From: Alphaproteobacteria bacterium UBA998
Lineage (GTDB): Bacteria; Pseudomonadota; Alphaproteobacteria; Rickettsiales; UBA998
Assembly (NCBI GenBank): GCA_002291925.1
Contig: DBAY01000025.1
Span: forward strand, 1-50,403
Reading direction: 5' to 3'
Length of the DNA stretch: 50,403 nucleotides
The position numbers and the translations under genes were made by a program. This document shows positions 41,660 to 49,690 of the stretch, in pieces. Under the pieces are notes generated by a model, which did not search any database, had not been told where the DNA came from, and saw only the letters and a list, made by a program, of their open reading frames with translations. Numbering within the stretch: position 1 is the first letter of the stretch; every line of letters begins with the position of its first letter.

Positions 41660-42769
41660 ATGAGCCATCTGAAGGACCTCGCCACCATTCCCGACATCAT
41701 TGCGGACGCCAAGGCAGGCCGGATGTTCATCCTGGTGGATGACGAGGACCGTGAGAATGAGGGCGACCTTGTCATCCCCGCCGACATGGCGACGCCGGAA
41801 GCCATTAACTTCATGGCCAAGCACGGGCGCGGGCTGATCTGCCTCTCCCTCACCGAAGCGCGCGTGCGGCACCTGAACCTGCCGTTGATGAGCCGCAACA
41901 ACGCCTCCCGCCACCAGACGGCTTTCACCGTTTCCATCGAGGCGCGCGAGGGCGTCACCACCGGCATCTCCGCCGCCGACCGCGCACAGACCATCAAGGT
42001 CGCCATCGACCCCGCCAAGGGTGCCGCCGATATCGCCTCGCCGGGCCATGTCTTCCCGCTGGTGGCGCGCGATGGTGGCGTGCTGGTGCGAGCCGGTCAT
42101 ACGGAAGCGGCGGTGGATATCGCCAAGCTCGCGGGCCTTACCCCGGCGGGCGTCATCTGCGAAATCATGAACGATGACGGCACGATGGCGCGCCTGCCCG
42201 ATTTGCTGAAATTCGCCGACGCGCACGGGCTGAAGATCGCCACCATCGCCGACCTCATCGCGTACCGCCGCCGTGCCGAGCGGCTGGTGGAGCAGGTGCT
42301 CGCCATGCCGTTTGCCAGCAAGGCGGGCGGCGCCTTCACGCTGATGCTCTACCGCGACGTGCTCTCCGGCGCGGAGCATGTGGTGCTGCAAAAAGGCCGC
42401 GTCGGTGGCGAGAAACCCACGCTGGTGCGCATGCATGCGAGCGACTTCCTCACCGACATCCTGCAGGATGCGGGCAACCCCAAGGCGGGCGACCTGCACC
42501 GCGCCATGCATATGCTGGAGCGCGAGGGCAGCGGCCTCGTCGTCATCCTCCGCAACCCGATGCCGGGGGCGCTCTCCGAACAACTGCTGGCGAAAAGCCG
42601 GGGCGAGGCGCAGGCGATGGACCTGCGCGCCTACGGCATCGGCGCCCAGATTCTGCTCGATTTGGGCGTGCGCGATATGGTACTCATCACCTCCAGCCCC
42701 AGGCCCGTGGTGGGGCTGGAAGGCTACGGCCTCAACATCGTCGGCCACCGCACCTTTGAAGATCGCTGA
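41660..42769 (+). CDS. ribB: 3,4-dihydroxy-2-butanone 4-phosphate synthase with degenerate GTP cyclohydrolase domain (RibBX type)
   Basis: Makes the four-carbon unit for riboflavin. The N-terminal DHBP synthase domain is intact: VDDEDRENEGDLVIPADMA, RHQTAFTVSIEAREGVTTGISA, HVFPLVAR and GHTEAAVDIA. The C-terminal 165 residues resemble GTP cyclohydrolase II (LVRMHASDFLTD, AYGIGAQILLDLGV, LEGYGLNIVGHR) but lack the zinc cysteines of the GDVFGSLRCDCG motif and the EGRGIGL loop. This fits the RibBX variant described in proteobacteria, where a separate RibA does the GTP step. Total length 369. It shares its last base with the ribH start (TGATG). Confidence 0.94.
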   Translation: MSHLKDLATIPDIIADAKAGRMFILVDDEDRENEGDLVIPADMATPEAINFMAKHGRGLICLSLTEARVRHLNLPLMSRNNASRHQTAFTVSIEAREGVTTGISAADRAQTIKVAIDPAKGAADIASPGHVFPLVARDGGVLVRAGHTEAAVDIAKLAGLTPAGVICEIMNDDGTMARLPDLLKFADAHGLKIATIADLIAYRRRAERLVEQVLAMPFASKAGGAFTLMLYRDVLSGAEHVVLQKGRVGGEKPTLVRMHASDFLTDILQDAGNPKAGDLHRAMHMLEREGSGLVVILRNPMPGALSEQLLAKSRGEAQAMDLRAYGIGAQILLDLGVRDMVLITSSPRPVVGLEGYGLNIVGHRTFEDR

Positions 42770-43200
42770 TGCCTCACCTGCTGTTCGTCGTTGCGCCGTT
42801 TTACAAGGACTATGCCGAAGGCTTGGTCGCCGGGGCCGCCGCTGCCTGCGCGAAGGCGGGTGCGACGCATGACGTCATCGAAGTGCCCGGCGCGCTCGAG
42901 ATTCCCGCCGCCATCCGCCTCGCCATGCAGACCGGCAAATATGACGGCTACGTGGCGCTTGGCTGCGTCATTCGCGGTGAGACCTACCATTTCGAAGTGG
43001 TGAGCAATGAAAGTGCGCGCGGGCTGATGGATCTGAGCGTGCATTACGGCGCCTGCATCGGCAACGGCATCCTCACCTGCGAGAATGATGAGCAGGCCGC
43101 GGTGCGTGCCAATCCGGCGGGCAAGAACAAGGGCGGCGAAGCGGCGGAGGCCTGCCTCGCCATGATCGCGCTGGCCCAGGCATACGAGGCGCAGGCGTGA
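42769..43200 (+). CDS. ribH: 6,7-dimethyl-8-ribityllumazine synthase
   Basis: Condenses the RibD/A product with the RibB product. The 143-residue protein begins MPHLLFVVAPFYKDYAEGLV and has EVPGALEIPAAI, CVIRGETYHFEVVSNESARGLM with the conserved His, and NGILTCENDEQA. It overlaps nusB by 4 bp. The short N-terminus is typical of the alphaproteobacterial pentamer-forming type. Confidence 0.96.
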   Translation: MPHLLFVVAPFYKDYAEGLVAGAAAACAKAGATHDVIEVPGALEIPAAIRLAMQTGKYDGYVALGCVIRGETYHFEVVSNESARGLMDLSVHYGACIGNGILTCENDEQAAVRANPAGKNKGGEAAEACLAMIALAQAYEAQA

Positions 43201-43664
43201 AACCGAACCCCTCCCTTTTGAAGAAAAGCGCCGCCCGCATGGCCGCCGTGCAATGCCTCTACCAGCATGAGGTGGTGCCGGAACTCTCGCCCGACCAGCT
43301 CATCGTCGCCCGCATGGGCATCGAGGGCGAGGAGGAAGGGCTGATGGAGGAGTTGGAGGCGCTGGACGTGGCCCCGGATGCAAAGCTGCTGCGCGGCATC
43401 GTCAGCGGCACCATCGGCCAGAAGGTCGAGATTGACCGCCGCCTTGGCGAGATTCTCGGCCAGCGCTGGACCGGCCACCGCATGCCCGACCTGATGCGCG
43501 CCCTCTTCCGCTGCGCCGCCTACGAGCTGCTCTATCACCTGGACCTCAAGCCGGGCATTATCCTCGACCAATACGTGACCCTCGCCACCAGCTTCTTCGA
43601 TGATACCGAAGTAGGGTTTGTGAACGGCGCGCTGCAGGAAGCGGCCAAAGGGTTGAAAGAGTAA
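43197..43664 (+). CDS. nusB: Transcription antitermination protein NusB
   Basis: Binds boxA RNA with NusE during rRNA transcription. The 155-residue helical protein has AARMAAVQCLYQHEV at the N-terminus, LLRGIVSGTIGQKVEID and LMRALFRCAAYELLYHLDLKPGIILDQYVTLA near the end. ribH-nusB is a conserved pair. The start is GTG (43197) overlapping the ribH stop (GTGA). Confidence 0.95.
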   Translation: MKPNPSLLKKSAARMAAVQCLYQHEVVPELSPDQLIVARMGIEGEEEGLMEELEALDVAPDAKLLRGIVSGTIGQKVEIDRRLGEILGQRWTGHRMPDLMRALFRCAAYELLYHLDLKPGIILDQYVTLATSFFDDTEVGFVNGALQEAAKGLKE

Positions 43665-43682
43665 ACCGAAGTTGGCTCTAAA

Positions 43683-44429
43683 CTATTGGCGAGCCTGTTC
43701 CTGTTTTTTGGATTGAAGGGTTTTATTGAGCACATAGGCACCTGCCCCTAGCAGGGCGACGGTGCCACCCACCACGGCGAGCTTTTTTCCGCCGGAGAGT
43801 TGACCAAAACGCTCTACGAAACTCCGGCCTTCGCGAACCGCTTGCTCACGCGTTGTTTCTGCTGTGTTCTGAGCATCCTTGGCTTCTTTTTTCAGCCATT
43901 CAAAATTTTTGAGCTCACCGGCTCCCTCGGCGGAGCGGATAAGATGAGTATCTTTCTCTCCCTGATGAATCGCAGTCACCGCTTTGTTCCAGGCTGACGA
44001 TGTTTCGTGTGGCGGAGAAAAATCGGGCAAATGCACCGGAGAAACATTTTGCAGGCATTTTCCTTCTTGCCGTGCGGCTTCCGCCAGACGTTTAAAGTCG
44101 GCGGAAATTTGAGCGTTTAGCGCTTCCAGATCTTTCTCGGAAGGGAGAGGAGTGCCGGCCGGGGCCGTGTAGCCCAAAATAAAAGTTGTTTTCCTTCCCG
44201 ATGCGTCATAGGCACAGGGGTGACCTTTTGGCAAGTGATGAGCCGAAATATCGCTTTTGGCGAAGAAAACCCGGCCATCGATTTCACCCACCATCCAAGA
44301 TGTGTCGGGCATACGAGCATGGTCCAACGCGGTTCCGACGAGTTTGTCGGACTCTGCCATCGCATTAAGACCGTACGCTTGCCCACGACTAGCGTCCTTT
44401 CCAAAAAGTATGGGCTGCCATTCAGCCAT
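43683..44429 (-). CDS. Hypothetical protein with C-terminal membrane segment
   Basis: A 248-residue protein starting MAEWQPILFGKDASRGQAYG. The N-terminal half is globular (MVGEIDGRVFFAKSDISAHH, KTTFILGYTAPAG), the middle (about 100-205) is charged and probably coiled, and residues 215-236 form a single membrane segment (LAVVGGTVALLGAGAYVLNK) near the basic C-terminus. This is a tail-anchor-like layout. Codon use and composition are AT-richer than in nusB or pgeF, and the upstream 194 bp are AT-rich and contain no gene. I do not recognise the family; horizontal origin is possible. Confidence 0.7.
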   Translation of the reverse strand: MAEWQPILFGKDASRGQAYGLNAMAESDKLVGTALDHARMPDTSWMVGEIDGRVFFAKSDISAHHLPKGHPCAYDASGRKTTFILGYTAPAGTPLPSEKDLEALNAQISADFKRLAEAARQEGKCLQNVSPVHLPDFSPPHETSSAWNKAVTAIHQGEKDTHLIRSAEGAGELKNFEWLKKEAKDAQNTAETTREQAVREGRSFVERFGQLSGGKKLAVVGGTVALLGAGAYVLNKTLQSKKQEQARQ

Positions 44430-44623
44430 CTAAACGCCTTCGCAGGTTTGACAAATTATTAAACTAGGCTTTTCGTGAATGCTTTATCTTCACAGATCCA
44501 TATGGGTAAAATTATTGCATTTACGCTGGGGCGACAAATGAAGGTTTTATTACGGCGCTTGTTTCTGTAATGTAATGCTTTTTTAAAGCAGACGCTCAAC
44601 TTTGCGTATCGCTTTGACGAATT

Positions 44624-45394
44624 CTATTCTTCCAGCATAATCGCAGAAAGCTGGCGGCCGTAATCGGCTTCCTGACGGTGCGTGGTGCGGCGGAAGCTGA
44701 AGAAATTTTCTTCTTCCTTGTAGGTATCGTTGCCCAGCATCTGGATGTGGTGGATGCCCGCCTGCGCGAGGCGCTGCGCGACATAGCCCTTCACGTTGAA
44801 CAGGTATTTCCCTTCGCCTGCTCCTTCACGGAAGAATTGCTCATTCGCCATGTCCGCATCAAGGAAACGGCGCAGGAAAGCGGCGTCGACCTCGTAGCAG
44901 TGCCAGCCGATGGCGGGGCCAATGGCGGCGATCATGCGGTCGCGCCAGCCCCCTAAGGCTTCCATTGCCTCGACCGTCGCGTTGGTGACGCCTACGATGG
45001 CGCCCTTCCATCCCGCATGGGCCGCGCCGATAATGCGTGCTTTCGGGTCCACCAGCAACACCGGCACGCAATCGGCGGTGAGGATGCCGAGCATCAGGCC
45101 GGGGCGATCCGTCACCATCGCGTCGGCCTGCGGGCGGGCGTCGGCGGGCCATGGCTCGCGGACCGTCACCACCTCCGCGCCATGCACCTGATAGAGCGTG
45201 CAGAGCGAAGACGGCGAAGCCCCCAGCGCCTGCGCGGCACGGGCACGGTTCTCGGTCACATGCGCCAAGTCATCCTGCGAGCCGGGACCGCAATTCAGCG
45301 AGGCATAGAGCCCTCCGCTCACCCCGCCCTGCCGGGTGAAGAATCCGTGCCGCAAGCCGGGTAGGTGTGCGAGCGTATCGGCGGTGAGAAACAT
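44624..45394 (-). CDS. pgeF: Purine nucleoside phosphorylase/polyphenol oxidase family protein YfiH
   Basis: A laccase-domain protein; family members act as purine nucleoside phosphorylases/deaminases or help keep the peptidoglycan stem correct (PgeF). The 256-residue product has GLRHGFFTRQGGVSGG, QVHGAEVV, LTADCVPVLL and AAHAGWKGA with the zinc ligands His and Cys, and AIGPAIGWHCYEV. ATG at 45394 overlaps the upstream stop (TGATG). The lgt-methyltransferase-pgeF grouping is typical of alphaproteobacteria. Confidence 0.94.
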   Translation of the reverse strand: MFLTADTLAHLPGLRHGFFTRQGGVSGGLYASLNCGPGSQDDLAHVTENRARAAQALGASPSSLCTLYQVHGAEVVTVREPWPADARPQADAMVTDRPGLMLGILTADCVPVLLVDPKARIIGAAHAGWKGAIVGVTNATVEAMEALGGWRDRMIAAIGPAIGWHCYEVDAAFLRRFLDADMANEQFFREGAGEGKYLFNVKGYVAQRLAQAGIHHIQMLGNDTYKEEENFFSFRRTTHRQEADYGRQLSAIMLEE

Positions 45395-46461
45395 CAAAAC
45401 CCCGCCAGTGCCAAGGCGTGGTCGTCACAGACGCCAAGCACCTTGAACAGCTCGCCCATCTCGTTGGGGGCGGTGAGGCGGTGCAGGCCGCTGGCGATGG
45501 CCTCGCGCTGCTCCGGACGGGCGCGCTCAATCAGGGCTTCGGCACGGATTTGCGCGCCGAGGGCCATCAGGAAATCACCCTGCGCCACGGGGCCTTGCAC
45601 GTCCAGCCTCGCCTCGCGGAAAACCTGCGCCAGCATGTCGAAATCCACATGCGCGGTGAGGTCGGCGGTGCCGGGATCTTTCAGCACGGGAAAGAAGGCG
45701 TGCTTGCGCACGGCCTGCAGCGTGTTGGCGTGGCTGCCGCCGGTATAGCCGTAATCGATCACCAGTCCCGCCCCGCCATGTGCGCGCAGATGGGCCGCCA
45801 TCCGCGTGGCCACGGTGCGGGCGTAAGGGCTGGATTCGACGATTTCCTTATCGCCGTAATGATGCCCGCCCTTCACCAGCTTGATGCCCATCTCCTGCAG
45901 GGTGAAGCACAGCTCACCCTGGTCATCGAGGCCAACCAAGCGCTCCTTCAGCCCTTCCGGTGTTTTCACGTACTGGCGGATCGGCAGCGCGTCGAAGAAC
46001 TCGTTGGCGAGGAACACCGTGCGCACTTCCGGAAGATGCTCCAAGTCCGGCAGCCATGCGATACGCGAATGCTTGCCCATCAGCAGGGCGCGCTGCATGC
46101 GTTTGAGTTGCGGGCTGGTTTCCACCAGCAGTACCAGCAGTGAGTCATGGAAGCCCGGCACATGCGCGGTGGCGCGCAACAGGTCGCGCATCAGCGTGCC
46201 GCGCCCCGGCCCCAGCTCCACGATGGCGAGATCACCACCGCCCGACATCTGCCAGTAGGCCGCCGTCCACGCGCCGAGCAGCTCGCCGAAAATCTGGCTG
46301 ATTTCCGGCGAGGTGGTGAAATCCCCCTCCTGCCCCAGCGGGTCGCGGTGCATGTAATAGCCATGCTCCGGATGCGCGAGGGCCAGCTCCATGTACTCGG
46401 CCACGGTGAGGGGGCCGCTTTGTGCGATCCGTGCCTTGATGAGATCGAGCAATGCCGTCAT
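45394..46461 (-). CDS. SAM-dependent methyltransferase, NDUFAF7/MidA family
   Basis: A class I methyltransferase of 355 residues. It matches the family whose mitochondrial member NDUFAF7 methylates an arginine of complex I: YMELALAHPEHGYYMHRDPL, GDFTTSPEISQIFGELLGAW, VELGPGRGTLMRDLLRA (the SAM loop) and LANEFFDALPIRQYV. The bacterial substrate is probably the complex I homologue, but that is inference from the family. It is translationally linked to pgeF. Confidence 0.93.
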   Translation of the reverse strand: MTALLDLIKARIAQSGPLTVAEYMELALAHPEHGYYMHRDPLGQEGDFTTSPEISQIFGELLGAWTAAYWQMSGGGDLAIVELGPGRGTLMRDLLRATAHVPGFHDSLLVLLVETSPQLKRMQRALLMGKHSRIAWLPDLEHLPEVRTVFLANEFFDALPIRQYVKTPEGLKERLVGLDDQGELCFTLQEMGIKLVKGGHHYGDKEIVESSPYARTVATRMAAHLRAHGGAGLVIDYGYTGGSHANTLQAVRKHAFFPVLKDPGTADLTAHVDFDMLAQVFREARLDVQGPVAQGDFLMALGAQIRAEALIERARPEQREAIASGLHRLTAPNEMGELFKVLGVCDDHALALAGF

Positions 46462-46505
46462 AAGGATGGTGTAACAGCCCGTTTTTCGATTGAGAAGGAC
46501 TTAAT

Positions 46506-47039
46506 ATGGGGTTCCATCTGCGCCCCGCCAGCGAGGACGAGCGCGAAACATTGGAAGCGCTGATTGCCCGCTCCGCGCGCGGCCTGAGCCAGGCCGATTA
46601 CACCGACGCCCAGACCGAGGCCGCCATTCGCCACGTGTTCGGCGTGGATTCGGAACTGGTGGCGGATGGCACCTATTTCGTCGCCGAGGAAGACGGCGTG
46701 CCCATCGCCTGTGGCGGGTGGAGCCGCCGCAAGACGCTGTTCGGCGGGGATCGCTACGCGGCGCGGCAGTCGGGGCTGCTTGACCCGGCGACGGAGCCTG
46801 CGAAAATCCGCGCCTTCTTTGTGCATCCGGATCATGCCCGCAAGGGCGTCGGGCGGGCGTTGCTCGCGCATTGCGAGGCGGAGGCGAAACGGCACGGATT
46901 CACGCGCTGCGAGATGATGGCCACGCTGCCGGGGGTGAAATTCTACCGCGCCGCAGGATATGCGGACCGTGAAGCTTTCCTCCAGCCGACGCCGGAAGGG
47001 GTTGTGATTCCATTTTTGCGGATGGAGAAGAGTTTGTAA
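46506..47039 (+). CDS. GNAT family N-acetyltransferase
   Basis: A 177-residue acetyltransferase. Motif A, the acetyl-CoA loop, is VHPDHARKGVGRALL near 117-131, and MMATLPGVKFYRAAGYADRE carries motif B. The substrate cannot be told. It is divergent from the methyltransferase gene and sits between that gene and lgt, which are usually neighbours. Its stop is followed at once by repeat copy B. Confidence 0.9.
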   Translation: MGFHLRPASEDERETLEALIARSARGLSQADYTDAQTEAAIRHVFGVDSELVADGTYFVAEEDGVPIACGGWSRRKTLFGGDRYAARQSGLLDPATEPAKIRAFFVHPDHARKGVGRALLAHCEAEAKRHGFTRCEMMATLPGVKFYRAAGYADREAFLQPTPEGVVIPFLRMEKSL

Positions 47040-47042
47040 CCC

Positions 47043-47124
47043 GTCATTCCGGGGCGCGAAGCGAGCCCGGAATCCCGTCGCGTTACGGGGGAGATCCTGA
47101 TCCCGCTTCGCGTCTCAGGATGAC
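47043..47124. repeat. Double-hairpin dispersed repeat, copy B
   Basis: GTCATTCCGGG...CCCGGAATC (hairpin 1), a linker with GGGGGAGATCC, and ATCCTGA...TCAGGATGAC (hairpin 2). Its right 10 bp overlap the end of lgt and supply the last codons and TGA stop. Confidence 0.82.
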
Positions 47125-47936
47125 AAGATAGAGGGGCGTCGCAGCGCCCGCACCACGAGGAAGCTCCCCACCAGAATCATCGGCAGGCAGAGGAGCTGGC
47201 CCATCGTGAAGAAGCTGATGATGGTGCCGAGATAAGCATCCGGCTCGCGGAAGAATTCCACCGTGAAGCGGGCCAGCCCGTAGCTGAGCAGGAACAGCCC
47301 GGAACACAGCCCCACGCGGCCAAGGCCACCCCTGTGGGCGACCATGAACAGCACCAACGTCAGCAGCGCGCCTTCCAGCGCGGCCTCATACAGCTGGCTC
47401 GGATGGCGCGGCAGCGGGCCGCCCTGCGGAAACACCATGCCGACCGCCGCATCGGTAACGCGGCCATACAGCTCGCCATTGACGAAATTCGCCAGCCGCC
47501 CGAAGAACAGGCCAATGGGCACCGCGCAGCAGATGCGATCCATCAGCGGCACATAGGAAACCTTGTTTTTGCGTGCATAAAGCCAGTACGCGAAGATAAC
47601 GCCAAGCGCGCCGCCATGGAAGGACATGCCACCATGCCAGAGCTGCGGAATGAGTTCCGGCTGCGCGAAATAGAGCGCTGGCTGGTAGAACAGCACATAG
47701 CCCAGCCGCCCACCGAGAATCACCCCGCCGATGGCCCAGGTGATGAGGTCGTCATATTGTTTGTCGCCCAGCACTGGCTGGGGTGCCACGCGCTGATCCA
47801 GCCAGCGCACGTAATAGAAACCGAGCAGGATGCCCGCGATATAAGCCAGCGAATACCAGCGGACGACCAGCGGCCCCAGCTCCAGCGCCACCGGATCGAT
47901 GGCGGGGAAGGTCAGCAGGGCGGCGGCGAGAGTCAT
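47115..47936 (-). CDS. lgt: Prolipoprotein diacylglyceryl transferase
   Basis: Adds diacylglycerol to the lipobox Cys of prolipoproteins, such as the secretin lipoprotein in this window. The 273-residue membrane protein has VRWYSLAYIAGILLGFYYVR, HGGMSFHGGALGVIFAYWLY, the signature GRLANFVNGELYGR and RHPSQLYEAALEG. The last residues (SILSS) and the stop codon come from repeat copy B. A second repeat of the family (copy C) sits just upstream, so lgt is bracketed by them. Confidence 0.96.
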   Translation of the reverse strand: MTLAAALLTFPAIDPVALELGPLVVRWYSLAYIAGILLGFYYVRWLDQRVAPQPVLGDKQYDDLITWAIGGVILGGRLGYVLFYQPALYFAQPELIPQLWHGGMSFHGGALGVIFAYWLYARKNKVSYVPLMDRICCAVPIGLFFGRLANFVNGELYGRVTDAAVGMVFPQGGPLPRHPSQLYEAALEGALLTLVLFMVAHRGGLGRVGLCSGLFLLSYGLARFTVEFFREPDAYLGTIISFFTMGQLLCLPMILVGSFLVVRALRRPSILSS

Positions 47937-47947
47937 GGATTGGCTCC

Positions 47948-48034
47948 GTCATCCTGCGGGCGCACCGCGCCGCGCAGGATCTCTCCCCGTATCGCAGGGA
48001 GATCCTGCGCTCCCCTGTGGGGACGCAGGATGAC
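47948..48034. repeat. Double-hairpin dispersed repeat, copy C
   Basis: GTCATCCTGCG...GCGCAGGATCTC and GAGATCCTGCGC...GCAGGATGAC with a central TCCCC...GGGA. It fills the gap between the ilvE stop and the lgt start, and the outer arms GTCATCCTGCG/CGCAGGATGAC are exact reverse complements. Confidence 0.85.
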
Positions 48035-48042
48035 AAGGGAAA

Positions 48043-48915
48043 TCATTTGCGCACCAGTTCGGAATAGGTCTGCATCAGCTGCTTCGTCACCGGGCCGACC
48101 GTGAAGGTGAGGTCATCCACCGAGCCGATGGGGGTGATTTCCGCTGCCGTGCCGGTGAGGAACGCTTCCTGCGCGTTCTTCAATTCTTCCGGCTGGATAT
48201 GACGCTCCACCACGGTGATGCCGAGGTCGCGCGCCAGCTGCATCACGGTGCGGCGGGTGATGCCATCGAGGAAACAGTCGGGCGTCGGAGTGTGCAACTC
48301 ACCATTGATGACGAGAAACAGGTTCGCGCCCGTCGCCTCGGCGAGCAGGCCGCGATAGTCATGCATCAGCGCATCGTGGAACCCGGCGCGCTCAGCGGCA
48401 TGTTTGGACATGGTGCAGATCATGTAGAGGCCCGCCGCCTTGCTGGCCGAGGGGGCCATGTCCGGCGCGGGACGGCGCCATTTGGAGACGGTCAGCTTCA
48501 GACCCTTCTCGCGCGCTTCCGGGGAGAAATAGCCCGGCATCTCCCACGTGGCGATGGCGACGTGAATCGTCGTCTGTTGCGCGGCGATGGCCATCATCTC
48601 GCTGCCGCGCCATGCGACGGGGCGCAGATAGCCATTGACGATGTTGTTGGCCTTCACCGCGTCTTCGCAGGCCTTGTCCAGTTCGGCGACCGTATAGGGA
48701 ATCTTGAAGTCGAGCAGTTCGGCAGAGCGGTGGAAGCGCTCATTATGCTCGGTGTTCTTGAAGATTTTCCCGTGATAGACGCGCACGCCCTCAAACACCG
48801 AGCTGCCATAATGCAGGCCGTGGCTCAGCACGTGCAGCTTCGCCTCGCGCCAGGGCACGAGCTTGCCATCGTACCAGATGAAGCCGTCGCGGTCGTCGAA
48901 GGGAATCAGGGCCAT
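48043..48915 (-). CDS. ilvE: Branched-chain amino-acid aminotransferase
   Basis: A fold-type IV PLP enzyme, last step of Leu, Ile and Val synthesis. The start at 48915 (MALIPFDDRDGFIWYDGKLV) has GGAG 6 bp upstream; an ATG one codon earlier is too close. Landmarks are HVLSHGLHYGSSVFEGVRVY, RPVAWRGSEMM, the PLP Lys in SASKAAGLYM, EATGANLFLVINGEL and TDCFLDG-like PTPDCFLDGITRRTV. Length is 290. Confidence 0.95.
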   Translation of the reverse strand: MALIPFDDRDGFIWYDGKLVPWREAKLHVLSHGLHYGSSVFEGVRVYHGKIFKNTEHNERFHRSAELLDFKIPYTVAELDKACEDAVKANNIVNGYLRPVAWRGSEMMAIAAQQTTIHVAIATWEMPGYFSPEAREKGLKLTVSKWRRPAPDMAPSASKAAGLYMICTMSKHAAERAGFHDALMHDYRGLLAEATGANLFLVINGELHTPTPDCFLDGITRRTVMQLARDLGITVVERHIQPEELKNAQEAFLTGTAAEITPIGSVDDLTFTVGPVTKQLMQTYSELVRK

Positions 48916-48995
48916 CATATTCTCCGGAAAAAACAGGGCGGAAACGTTCCGCAATCAAGCACAAGGCGGCGCGGCGGGCAAGCGCTTTCGCGGCG

Positions 48996-49580
48996 TCAGG
49001 GGGCGGGGGCGAGCTTTGCTTCGTCCACCCCTACGGCCAGCACGCCGATGATGCGCTGCTGCTCGTCACGCACGGGGAGCGAGACCTGCACCTGATAGCG
49101 GCCGGTTGAGTCGTCAAGATAGGGCGGGGAGACATGCAACTCGCCGCCGAAGGCATGGGTAAACACCTCTTCATCGCCTTGCCAGTAATCGCTGGTGATG
49201 GCCGACTGGCCGACATTCAGGCCTTTGTCGTCCATCACGAAAATCTCGGTGTAAAGCCCGCCGCCCTGTGCCGCCCAGGCGGTGAGGAAGGAGGAGAGAT
49301 CGTTGCCCATCACCGGTTGCACCAGCGTGGCATCGCCCGCCCGCCAGCGCGCATCCAGCGCCGTGATGTCCGTGGGTTGCAGACTGGCATGCATGGCATT
49401 CTGCGCGCGCACGGTGGACACCACTTGCAGCGAGCCAGCCAGCTGGGTGAGCGGGCCTTCGATGAGCGTGCGCAGTGCGCCGCGTGCTGCTTCGGCATGA
49501 ACAAACGAAGGAAAACAAAAAAGCAGGCTCAGCGCCATGAGCGGTGGCAGAAATCGACAGGCTGCGGGCGGGCGTGTCAT
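48996..49580 (-). CDS. Secreted single cache (PDC)-like sensor protein
   Basis: A 194-residue protein with a signal peptide (1-29, MALSLLFCFPSFVHA) and one extracytoplasmic sensor-like domain: GGGLYTEIFVMDDKGLNVGQ, SDYWQGDEEVFTHAF and a closing VSLPVRDEQQRIIGVLAVGV. This matches the PDC/cache fold usually fused to kinases or chemoreceptors, but no signalling domain follows. A free sensor domain might feed a separate membrane partner. It is divergent from acs. Confidence 0.8.
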   Translation of the reverse strand: MTRPPAACRFLPPLMALSLLFCFPSFVHAEAARGALRTLIEGPLTQLAGSLQVVSTVRAQNAMHASLQPTDITALDARWRAGDATLVQPVMGNDLSSFLTAWAAQGGGLYTEIFVMDDKGLNVGQSAITSDYWQGDEEVFTHAFGGELHVSPPYLDDSTGRYQVQVSLPVRDEQQRIIGVLAVGVDEAKLAPAP

Positions 49581-49629
49581 GTGCGGGCAGCTTACTGCAT
49601 TCGCCGCGTGCGGTAAATCATCCATTCGC

Positions 49630-49658
49630 GTGACGCAAACGCGTGAACGCCGTATAGT
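49630..49658 (+). promoter_or_regulatory. Probable promoter of acs
   Basis: GTGACG (49630-49635), a 17-bp spacer and TATAGT (49653-49658), 33 bp before the acs ATG. The -10 box is near consensus, the -35 weaker. Confidence 0.45.
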
Positions 49659-49690
49659 GGGTTGAACGACACTGGTACAGGCTGACGCGC

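Noticed and set aside
44577..44591. TGCTTTTTTAAAGCA palindrome as a terminator
   Set aside because: The stem is short and AT-rich, and no gene clearly ends there apart from pgeF 30 bp away; stability is too low to call.
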